64,000 bases of DNA, taken from the NCBI RefSeq assembly GCF_001938565.1, contig NZ_MSYM01000011.1, positions 62,001 through 126,000 of the forward strand, given 5' to 3'. The stretch comes from Rhodoferax antarcticus ANT.BR. Its GTDB lineage: Bacteria > Pseudomonadota > Gammaproteobacteria > Burkholderiales > Burkholderiaceae_C. The translations under genes and the position numbers were made by a program. Positions 44,200 to 51,116 of this stretch are shown one piece after another (the first letter of the stretch is position 1; every line of letters begins with the position of its first letter). The notes below the pieces were generated by a model that saw only the letters and a list, made by a program, of their open reading frames with translations, was not told the origin of the DNA and searched no databases.

Positions 44200-45561
44200 A
44201 TGTTCCAAAAGCTCTACGTCCGCATCTGGCTGGCCGTTGTGCTGGCGCTGGCGGTGCTGATTTTGCTGGTGGGGTGGATTTGGCGGCTGGCTGCCGAGCC
44301 ACCACCGCGTGAGGTGGTGGTGATTGACGAGGCGGGCCAAATCGTTGGCCGCGGGCAGCCGCATCGCCAGATGGACCATCTGCCAAGCCGCGAGCTGCGC
44401 GAGCAGCGGCGTGCCTCTCGCCAGGCCAGACACCAGGCTGAGCAGGCCGCAGCCGATCCCGATGCGGCCAATACCGCTCCTGCCAATGCGTCCAGTGCAG
44501 GCGGGGCAGACAGCGAGGGTGCGGCGCCTGAATCAACCGCCGTCGGCGTCGCAGCGCGCCCCGGTGGTTCTGAATTCTTGGTGCGTATGCAAGACGGCAA
44601 GACCGTGCGCCTGCGCCTGACCCGCCCGCCACCGTCGATCTGGAGCCGCCCGCCGTTTGGTTTTGCCTGGATGCTGGTGTGGGTGGGTTTGGCGGTAGCG
44701 CTGGCCACCTACCCCATTGTGCGAACACTCACCCGCCGTCTGGAACGCCTGCAACGCGGCGTACAGCAGTGGGGCGCGGGCGATTTGTCAGCCCGCATGC
44801 CCGAGACCGGTTCTGACGAGGTGGCATTTCTGGCCAAGCGCTTTAACCACGCCGCCGAACGCGTCGAGAGTCTGGTCAAGTCGCACGAGGTACTGCTGGC
44901 CTCGCAAAAGTCGCTGTTGGCCAATGCCTCGCACGAGCTGCGCTCGCCGCTCACCCGCATCCGCATGGGCTTGGAGCTGATGGGCCCCGGCGTGTCGCCC
45001 ACTTCTCGGGCAGAGATCGCCCGCAACATTCATGAGTTGGACGAGCTGATCGAAGAAATTTTGCTCGCCAGCCGACTGGAAGCGTCCGAAACAGACATGG
45101 GCACCATCGAGTCGGTGGACCTGGTGGGCTTGGCCGCCGAGGAGTGCGCCCGGGTCGATGCCGAGCTACTGCTGCCCGCTGACCCTTCAGCGCCCGACAG
45201 TGGCCAGTTTGTCCACGAACTGGCCGTTCAGGGCGTGGCCAAACTGCTGCGCCGCGCGGTTCGCAACTTGTTGGAGAACGCGCGCCGCCATGCCGCAGGT
45301 GAGGTGAGCCTGCGCTTGTCACTGGTGGCGCAGCACGCCGAAATCAGGGTCTGTGACCGCGGGCCAGGCGTGCCGCCTGAGCTGATGGAACGCATTTTTG
45401 AGCCTTTTTACCGACTGCCCGGTGCCACCGAGCGTGCGGGTGGCGTCGGGCTGGGCCTAGCGTTGGTGAAATCCATCGCCCAGCGCCACGGCGGACGGGC
45501 TTTTTGTGAGAACCGGCCCGAGGGCGGGGCCTGCTTCATCATCGAATTGCCCCTGCCGTAG
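44200..45561 (+). CDS. Sensor histidine kinase
   Basis: A 453-aa membrane sensor: N-terminal helix (WLAVVLALAVLILLVGWIW), a periplasmic Ala/Arg/Gln-rich region of ~130 residues, second helix (FAWMLVWVGLAVALATYPIV), HAMP, phospho-acceptor His in NASHELRSPLTRI, and an ATPase with RNLLENARRHA and GGVGLGLALVKSIA. Before insertion of the MITE its ATG would have overlapped the regulator stop as TAATG. The stimulus is unknown. The regulator-first order and the CpxA/RstB-like layout fit an envelope sensor. Confidence 0.92.
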   Translation: MFQKLYVRIWLAVVLALAVLILLVGWIWRLAAEPPPREVVVIDEAGQIVGRGQPHRQMDHLPSRELREQRRASRQARHQAEQAAADPDAANTAPANASSAGGADSEGAAPESTAVGVAARPGGSEFLVRMQDGKTVRLRLTRPPPSIWSRPPFGFAWMLVWVGLAVALATYPIVRTLTRRLERLQRGVQQWGAGDLSARMPETGSDEVAFLAKRFNHAAERVESLVKSHEVLLASQKSLLANASHELRSPLTRIRMGLELMGPGVSPTSRAEIARNIHELDELIEEILLASRLEASETDMGTIESVDLVGLAAEECARVDAELLLPADPSAPDSGQFVHELAVQGVAKLLRRAVRNLLENARRHAAGEVSLRLSLVAQHAEIRVCDRGPGVPPELMERIFEPFYRLPGATERAGGVGLGLALVKSIAQRHGGRAFCENRPEGGACFIIELPLP

Positions 45562-45618
45562 ATCAAAGACTGAAGTTTTGTATCAAAAAAAGCAAAACTT
45601 TCTTCAAAAAACCCCTCA

Positions 45619-45640
45619 ATATCCCCCAAATGGGGGATAT
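45619..45640. other. Near-perfect 22-bp palindrome after the kinase gene
   Basis: ATATCCCCCA-AA-TGGGGGATAT, 10-bp arms with a 2-base centre, 58 bases past the kinase stop. It could be an operator or a hairpin; there is no T-run. Confidence 0.5.
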
Positions 45641-45753
45641 CCAAACGGTCAGCGGGCCATTAAAGTTCTCCTAGCTGCTGTCACAGTGTTGAAGCAAAAC
45701 TATCGGTAAAGGTATGCAAGGGTACTTTTGAGGTTTGCAAGGTTTCCAACGAC

Positions 45754-45775
45754 GTTCCCCTCCGGGGGAACTTTT
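45754..45775 (+). terminator. Hairpin with T-run (first of two)
   Basis: GTTCCCC-TCCG-GGGGAAC followed by TTTT. Confidence 0.6.
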
Positions 45776-45777
45776 AC

Positions 45778-45803
45778 AAGCCACCTTCGGGTGGCTTCTT
45801 TTT
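45778..45803 (+). terminator. Intrinsic terminator with TTCG loop
   Basis: AAGCCACC-TTCG-GGTGGCTT followed by CTTTTT, a textbook rho-independent terminator, reading rightward. Confidence 0.9.
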
Positions 45804-45813
45804 GCCTAAAATC

Positions 45814-45856
45814 AGCCGCTAGCCCTTATGCAATAAGCGTGAACAGCTATAAAAAT
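45814..45856 (+). repeat. Dispersed 45-bp repeat at the waaF 3' end
   Basis: CCGCTAGCCCTTATGC, AATAAGCGTGAACAGCTATA; on the minus strand it supplies the waaF stop codon and last codons. Confidence 0.82.
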
Positions 45857-46893
45857 GCTAACACCCGAGCCGCCCGGATGTCGTTCAAGCAGCGGGTATG
45901 ACCCAGCGGGCAGACGCGCTCAAAGCAGGGCGCACAGTCCAGCGGCGGCTGGTAGCTGGGGTCGTTCTTTAGCCACACCACATGGGCTGCTGCATTGAGC
46001 GGTGGCGTGTGCAATGGGCTGCTGGAGCCAAACACCGCTACCTGGCGCACGCCAAACCCGGCGGCAACATGCATCAGGCCGGAGTCGTTGCTGACCATGC
46101 TTCTGGTCGCACTGATCACAGCCAGCGCCTGGGCCAAGGAGGTTTTTCCTGCCAAATTGAGGATCGGCGGCGGTGGCGTGCTGCTGAGGCCGGGGGTTTG
46201 GCAGCCTTGCTCAATTTCGGCGCACAAGTCAGCTTCTTTGGCCGAGCCCAGCAGCACCACGGGCAGGCTCAGCTGGCGCGCCAGTTCGGCAAAGTGGCGG
46301 GTGGGCCAGCGCTTGGCGGGGCCAAATTCGGCGCCGGGCGCCATCACCACATAGCCGCCGCGCTGCAGGCCCAGCACCTGCAAGACGGCGTCGGCTGCAG
46401 CTGGGTCGATGTGCAGCTGTGGCCGGTCGGCGTTGACATCGGCCTCGCCGCTGAGTGCGCAGTAAAACGCCACCATCGGCGGACGCTTACCCTTGGACGG
46501 GTTTTTCAGCCGGTGGGTAAGCAGGCCGACGCGCGCCTCGCCCAGGTAGCCCACCCGCTCTGGGATGCCCGCCAGAAACGGCAGCAGCGCGCTTTTCAGT
46601 GAGTTGGGGCAAATGTAGGCGACATCAAACTGGCCATCGACCTGCTGCGCCAGACGGCGCCGCTCGCGCAGTTGCAGGCCACCGTGGGCAAAAGGGAATT
46701 CAATAACTTCGGCCACCTGCGGCATGGCCCGGTAGACCGGCGCCACCCAGGGTAGGGCGCCAATGGTAAGACGCTCGCCGCGCGCCTGCAGGCGGCGCAG
46801 TAGCGGCTCGGTCATCACCGCGTCGCCAATCCACTGCGGCGCAATCACCAGTGCGCGCTTTGCGGCGTGTGTGGCAGCCAGACCCACCGCCAT
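45847..46893 (-). CDS. waaF: Lipopolysaccharide heptosyltransferase II (WaaF)
   Basis: A 348-aa GT9-family enzyme that adds the second heptose to the LPS core at the inner membrane. Motifs: LVIAPQWIGDAVMTEPLLR, PNSLKSALLPFLAGIPERVG, APGAEFGPAKRWPTRHFAEL and SNDSGLMHVAAGFG. The ATG at 46891-46893 overlaps the stop of the zinc-ribbon gene (TCAATGG region). The last residues and stop are encoded by a dispersed-repeat copy. Confidence 0.93.
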   Translation of the reverse strand: MAVGLAATHAAKRALVIAPQWIGDAVMTEPLLRRLQARGERLTIGALPWVAPVYRAMPQVAEVIEFPFAHGGLQLRERRRLAQQVDGQFDVAYICPNSLKSALLPFLAGIPERVGYLGEARVGLLTHRLKNPSKGKRPPMVAFYCALSGEADVNADRPQLHIDPAAADAVLQVLGLQRGGYVVMAPGAEFGPAKRWPTRHFAELARQLSLPVVLLGSAKEADLCAEIEQGCQTPGLSSTPPPPILNLAGKTSLAQALAVISATRSMVSNDSGLMHVAAGFGVRQVAVFGSSSPLHTPPLNAAAHVVWLKNDPSYQPPLDCAPCFERVCPLGHTRCLNDIRAARVLAFL

Positions 46894-47108
46894 CAATGGC
46901 CCTGGAAGTGTTCGCCGTCTTTGAGCTTGTAAACCCTGCCGCAATACGGGCACTTGGCCTCACCGGTGGCGGCCACATCCAGATAGACCTTGGGGTGGGT
47001 GTCCTGAACGGTCATCTGGGCCAGTGGGCTGGGGCAAAAATACGCACCGTCATCGGTCAGGTCTTTGGCCAGCAGTTCGATGGGTGCTTTGGTCATGGTG
47101 TGTTCCAT
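46893..47108 (-). CDS. CHCC-type zinc-finger domain protein
   Basis: A 71-aa protein with a C-terminal CPYCGRVYKLKDGEHFQGH zinc-binding motif (Cys-x2-Cys...His), the NDUFS6-like family widespread in betaproteobacteria. It lies between ilvE and waaF on the same strand, 12 bases after ilvE and overlapping waaF. Function not known. Confidence 0.88.
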   Translation of the reverse strand: MEHTMTKAPIELLAKDLTDDGAYFCPSPLAQMTVQDTHPKVYLDVAATGEAKCPYCGRVYKLKDGEHFQGH

Positions 47109-47120
47109 CTTTCCCCGTAG

Positions 47121-48071
47121 TTAAACCAAGGTCAGCCAGTGGGCGTATTTGGGGTTGCGGCCATTGACGATGTCAAAGAACGCGGTCTGGATTTTCTCGG
47201 TGATCGGGCCACGGCTGCCGACATAGTCGCCCTTGCCCAGCTCGATACGGTCAAGTTCGCGGATCGGGGTGATCTCGGCGGCTGTGCCGCTGAAGAAGGC
47301 CTCATCGGCAATGTATACCTCGTCACGGGTGATGCGTTTTTGCACCACTTCCAGCCCCAGGTCTTTGCAGATGTGCAGCACCGTGTTGCGAGTGATGCCG
47401 TTGAGCGCACCGGCCGACAGATCCGGGGTGTAGACCACGCCATCTTTCACCACAAACAGGTTTTCGCCAGCGCCTTCCGAGACAAAACCGCTGGCATCAA
47501 GCAGCATGGCTTCGTCATAACCATCGTCGGTGGCTTCCATATTCGCCAGGATCGAATTGGTGTAGTTGCTCACCGCCTTAGCCTGCGTCATGGTGATGTT
47601 GACATGGTGGCGGGTAAAGCTGGAAATCTTCACCCGGATGCCACGGCGCATACCTTCTTCGCCCAGATAAGCGCCCCAGGACCAGGCGGCCACCATCAGG
47701 TGGATGGTGTTGCCCTTGGGCGACACGCCAAGTTTTTTGTCACCAATCCAGGTGAGCGGGCGGATGTAGCCTGATTCAAGCTTATTGGCGCGAATGACGT
47801 CGCACTGCGCCTGCAGCACTTGCTCCATGGTGAACGGGATCTTCATGCGCAGGATCTTGGCGCTGTTGAACAGACGCTCGGTGTGCTCTTCCAGGCGGAA
47901 GATGGCCGTGCCGTTGACCGTGTTGTAAGCGCGCACGCCCTCAAAAGCGCCACAGCCGTAGTGCAAGGTGTGGCTCAGCACATGGATCTTGGCGTCGCGC
48001 CATTCCACCAACTGGCCGTCCATCCAGATTTTGCCGTCTCGGTCAGCCATTGAGGGGGGTAGGGGACTCAT
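47121..48071 (-). CDS. ilvE: Branched-chain amino acid aminotransferase
   Basis: A 316-aa class IV PLP aminotransferase for the last step of Val, Leu and Ile synthesis. It contains HTLHYGCGAFEGVRAY, YIRPLTWIGDKKLGVSP, the PLP-lysine region TQAKAVSNYTNSILA and ASGFVSEGAGENLFVV. Start ATG with a GTG-free leader; an internal ATG follows at codon 8. Confidence 0.95.
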   Translation of the reverse strand: MSPLPPSMADRDGKIWMDGQLVEWRDAKIHVLSHTLHYGCGAFEGVRAYNTVNGTAIFRLEEHTERLFNSAKILRMKIPFTMEQVLQAQCDVIRANKLESGYIRPLTWIGDKKLGVSPKGNTIHLMVAAWSWGAYLGEEGMRRGIRVKISSFTRHHVNITMTQAKAVSNYTNSILANMEATDDGYDEAMLLDASGFVSEGAGENLFVVKDGVVYTPDLSAGALNGITRNTVLHICKDLGLEVVQKRITRDEVYIADEAFFSGTAAEITPIRELDRIELGKGDYVGSRGPITEKIQTAFFDIVNGRNPKYAHWLTLV

Positions 48072-48261
48072 CGGTTATTCCTTAAAGTTCAGCGCGGCGC
48101 TGAGGGCCAAATCAGACATTTTAGAGGGCTGACCTGCCTGTGCTGGGCAAGGGGTGGGTGCGTGCGTTTACTCACACTGTCGGGATTGAAAACGGTTGCA
48201 TCAGGAGTATCCTTTGCCTTTTTTTGCCGCTGCCCTTTGGCTGCCTAATTTGGAGGTTTTC

Positions 48262-48885
48262 ATGGCTCGTACTTTGCGCTTTCAAGGTCTGTGGTTCGCC
48301 TTTGCTGTGTCATTTGCCGCCCTGAGCGGTCAAGCGCTGGCGCAAACCAGCTGGTCATCTGACCCCGCAGCCGTGCAAACCCAAAAGGAGGCCAAGACCC
48401 GCTACGAGGCCGACAAAAAACTCTGCGTCGACGAAGCGTCGTCAGAGGCGCGCATCCAGTGCCGTCGCGATGCCCTGGCGATTTACGACAAAACCCTGGC
48501 CGCGTTGCGCGTTGGCAAAGGCACCTACAGCACCCAGCCTGCTGCCAACAACTGTGCCGACTGCGGGCATGTGACGGCGGTGCATCTGGTGGACAAAGAA
48601 GGTGACAGTAACGCGGTTGGGCTGATCGCCGGTGGCGTAGCCGGAGCGGTGCTGGGCCGCCAGGTGGGTGGCGGCCTTGGCAAGGACCTAGCGACCATTG
48701 CAGGCGCAGCTGGCGGCGCCTATGCGGGCAAGAAAATTCAGGAAAACATGAACGCCAGCAAGGTCTGGCAGGTGAGTGTGAGCTACACCAACGGCGGCAG
48801 CGCCAAGTTCGATTTTGCGCAAGACCCAGGTCTCAAGGTGGGTGACAGTGTCAAAAAGTCTGGCAATACTTTCGTCCGCAATTAA
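48262..48885 (+). CDS. Glycine-zipper 2TM outer-membrane-type protein
   Basis: A 207-aa exported protein: signal peptide (FQGLWFAFAVSFAALSGQALA), a lysine/glutamate-rich helical part with two cysteines, then GLIAGGVAGAVLGRQVGGGLGK and IAGAAGGAYAGKKIQENM, the glycine zipper of the Rickettsia 17-kDa antigen (Slp/OmlA-like) family. Likely a structural or envelope-integrity protein. ATG 48262 with GGAGG; the longer frame to 48196 lacks a ribosome site. Confidence 0.85.
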   Translation: MARTLRFQGLWFAFAVSFAALSGQALAQTSWSSDPAAVQTQKEAKTRYEADKKLCVDEASSEARIQCRRDALAIYDKTLAALRVGKGTYSTQPAANNCADCGHVTAVHLVDKEGDSNAVGLIAGGVAGAVLGRQVGGGLGKDLATIAGAAGGAYAGKKIQENMNASKVWQVSVSYTNGGSAKFDFAQDPGLKVGDSVKKSGNTFVRN

Positions 48886-48937
48886 CGCCGTACCCGTCAA
48901 GGCGGCACAATTGAACTTTCACTTCAAGGCAATACAC

Positions 48938-49480
48938 ATGAATCGTTCCACTTTTGCTACCTCGAAAAACGCATTTATTCGCTGGGGCGCCCAGTTGACC
49001 TTGGGGTCTTTTTTGCTCTGCGGCGTCGCCACTGCCCAGGCTTCAGATTTTTCTGCCAGCCGCATTGGTTTTGTGAACCTTGAGCGCGTGCTGAAAGAGT
49101 CGGCACCCGCCAAAGCCAGCCAGGGCAAGCTGGAAAAAGAGTTTTCCACCCGCCAGAAAGACCTGGTCAAGCAGGAAAGCAGCTTCAAGACGGCAGTCAC
49201 CAAATTCCAGACCGACGCCCCGGTGCTGGCGGAAACCAAGCGGGTGGAGCAGCAAAAGAAACTGATGGAGCAAGAGCGTGATCTGCAACGTTTAGCGCGC
49301 ACTTTTCAGGAAGAGCTGAACAAGCGCAAGAGTGAAGAGCTGCAAACGCTGATCGCCAGCACCAACACGATCGTCAAGCAGTTGGCCGCCACTGAAAAGC
49401 TCGACATGGTGCTGCAAAACGCCGCGTTTGTGGACCCGAAGAACGACCTGACCGACCGCGTTTTGAAAATGCTCGAGTAG
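48938..49480 (+). CDS. OmpH/Skp-family periplasmic chaperone
   Basis: A 180-aa protein with signal peptide (ending AQASDF) and a long coiled-coil (EKEFSTRQKDLVKQESSFKT, LMEQERDLQRLARTFQEELN) after the IGFVNLERVLKESAPAK start typical of Skp, which guides outer-membrane proteins. The native skp neighbourhood with bamA and lpxD is absent here, so it may be a paralogue. Confidence 0.85.
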   Translation: MNRSTFATSKNAFIRWGAQLTLGSFLLCGVATAQASDFSASRIGFVNLERVLKESAPAKASQGKLEKEFSTRQKDLVKQESSFKTAVTKFQTDAPVLAETKRVEQQKKLMEQERDLQRLARTFQEELNKRKSEELQTLIASTNTIVKQLAATEKLDMVLQNAAFVDPKNDLTDRVLKMLE

Positions 49481-49534
49481 CCTGCGGCGCAATAAACCTG
49501 GCCACGCCCGACCAGGGCGGTGTCTCAGTTGAGA

Positions 49535-50947
49535 CTAGCTCAGGCCGCGCACCACTTCCATCGCCTGCTCCACCCGCTCAACCGGGTGAATGGTCAAGCC
49601 CTCAAAGTCTCTCGATTTGAGGTTTTTGGGCAGATTCGCTTTGGGCACTACGGCCACGCTGAAACCCAGCTTGGCGGCTTCTTTCAGGCGCTCCTGCCCG
49701 CGCGGAGCCGGGCGCACCTCACCGGCTAGGCCCACTTCACCAAACGCAAAGAAGCCCTTGGGCAGCGGCTTGCCTCTGAGCGATGAAGTAATTGATAGCA
49801 ATACAGCCAAGTCAGCGGCGGGCTCCGATATTTTGACGCCCCCAACCGCGTTGACAAACACATCCTGATCCATACACGCCACCCCGGCGTGGCGGTGCAG
49901 CACCGCCAGCAGCATGGCCAGCCGGTCCTTGTCCAGACCCACACTCAAACGCCTTGGCGACGGGCCGCCACTGTCCACCAGTGCCTGAATTTCCACCAGC
50001 ATCGGCCGCGTGCCTTCCAGCGTGACCATGACACAACTGCCAGGCACTGGCTCGGCGTGTTGACTCAGAAAGATGGCGCTTGGGTTACTGACGCCTTTCA
50101 GACCCTTTTCGGTCATGGCAAACACGCCTATTTCATTCACAGCGCCAAAACGGTTTTTGATGGCGCGCACCAGCCTGAAGCTGCTGTGGGTATCGCCTTC
50201 AAAATACAGCACGGTATCGACCATGTGTTCCAGCACGCGCGGCCCGGCCAGCGCGCCTTCTTTGGTGACATGACCGACCAGCACGATGCTGGTGGCCCGG
50301 CCACGGCCCACGCCGTCCACCTGGCCGCTGGCTTTGGCAAAACGGGTCAAGTGTGCGGCGCATTCGCGCACCTGAGACACTGAGCCGGGAGCGGAGGTGA
50401 GTTGTTCGGAATACACCGTCTGGATCGAGTCGATCACCGCAATGTCGGGCCGGGTGGCCTCCAGCGTGGCGAGGATTTTTTCCAGCCCGATTTCTGCCAA
50501 CACGCTCACCTGGGAGCCATCGAGCCCCAGGCGGCGCGCGCGCAGCGCCACTTGCGCGCCGCTTTCTTCACCGGTGACATACAACGTGCGCTGGCCGCTG
50601 CGCTGCAGCGAGTCGAGCGCTTGCAGCAGCAGCGTCGATTTACCAATACCGGGGTCCCCGCCGATCAGCACTACACCGCCTTCAACCATGCCGCCGCCCA
50701 GCACGCGGTCAAGTTCCTCCTGGCCGGTGGGCGTGCGGGCGAAGTCGATGGCCTCGATGTCGCCCAAAACGGTGACTTCAGCCGTTTTGGCCAGTGAGGC
50801 AAAGCGGTTTTTGGTGGGCGCGCTGCTGGTTTCAGCAACCGATTCGATCAGCGTGTTCCAGGCATGGCAGTGCGGGCATTTGCCCAGCCACTTCGGGCTG
50901 ATGCCGCCGCAGTCGGAACATACATATTGGTTTTTGTCTTTGGCCAT
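49535..50947 (-). CDS. radA: DNA repair protein RadA
   Basis: A 470-aa RecA-like branch-migration helicase. It has the N-terminal zinc finger CSDCGGISPKWLGKCPHCHAW, Walker A GGDPGIGKST, the RadA motif KNRFG, and a C-terminal Lon-protease-like domain (KISEPAADLAVLLSITSSLR, EVGLAGEVRPAPRGQERL). Convergent with the Skp-like gene and divergent from the ATPase gene. Confidence 0.96.
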   Translation of the reverse strand: MAKDKNQYVCSDCGGISPKWLGKCPHCHAWNTLIESVAETSSAPTKNRFASLAKTAEVTVLGDIEAIDFARTPTGQEELDRVLGGGMVEGGVVLIGGDPGIGKSTLLLQALDSLQRSGQRTLYVTGEESGAQVALRARRLGLDGSQVSVLAEIGLEKILATLEATRPDIAVIDSIQTVYSEQLTSAPGSVSQVRECAAHLTRFAKASGQVDGVGRGRATSIVLVGHVTKEGALAGPRVLEHMVDTVLYFEGDTHSSFRLVRAIKNRFGAVNEIGVFAMTEKGLKGVSNPSAIFLSQHAEPVPGSCVMVTLEGTRPMLVEIQALVDSGGPSPRRLSVGLDKDRLAMLLAVLHRHAGVACMDQDVFVNAVGGVKISEPAADLAVLLSITSSLRGKPLPKGFFAFGEVGLAGEVRPAPRGQERLKEAAKLGFSVAVVPKANLPKNLKSRDFEGLTIHPVERVEQAMEVVRGLS

Positions 50948-51063
50948 CGCAGGATGTTACTGTATAGAAATACAGATTATTCACGGCCGGTGCCATCTCT
51001 TGCCATTAGCCGGTTGACGTACAGACAGGCCAGGCATGAAGATGCATGATGCCAAGACTAGAA

Positions 51064-51112
51064 AGCTATATAAAAAATAGCTGCTACCGCAATACAGATA
51101 AGGGCTAGAGGT
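51064..51112 (-). repeat. Dispersed repeat providing the leader of the ATPase gene
   Basis: AGCTATATAAAAAATAGCTG then CAGATAAGGGCTAGAGG. The AGAGG end of the repeat is seven bases from the ATG of the ATPase, where a Shine-Dalgarno is expected. Confidence 0.82.
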
Positions 51113-51116
51113 TGAT

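Larger units (their letters stand above)
45719..45803 (+). ncRNA. Candidate small RNA ending in a double terminator hairpin
   Basis: Between the kinase and the convergent waaF gene, a weak sigma70-like pair (TTGAAG at 45689-45694, 18 bases, TATGCA at 45713-45718) precedes about 85 bases ending in two hairpins. No protein is encoded. The region contains GGTTTGCAAGG and a C/G-rich stem. It could simply be the kinase 3' UTR; expression data would decide. Confidence 0.3.

Noticed and set aside
49788..49806. AATTGATAGCAATA in radA as another repeat copy
   Set aside because: Too short a match and lacks the CTAGCCC part.
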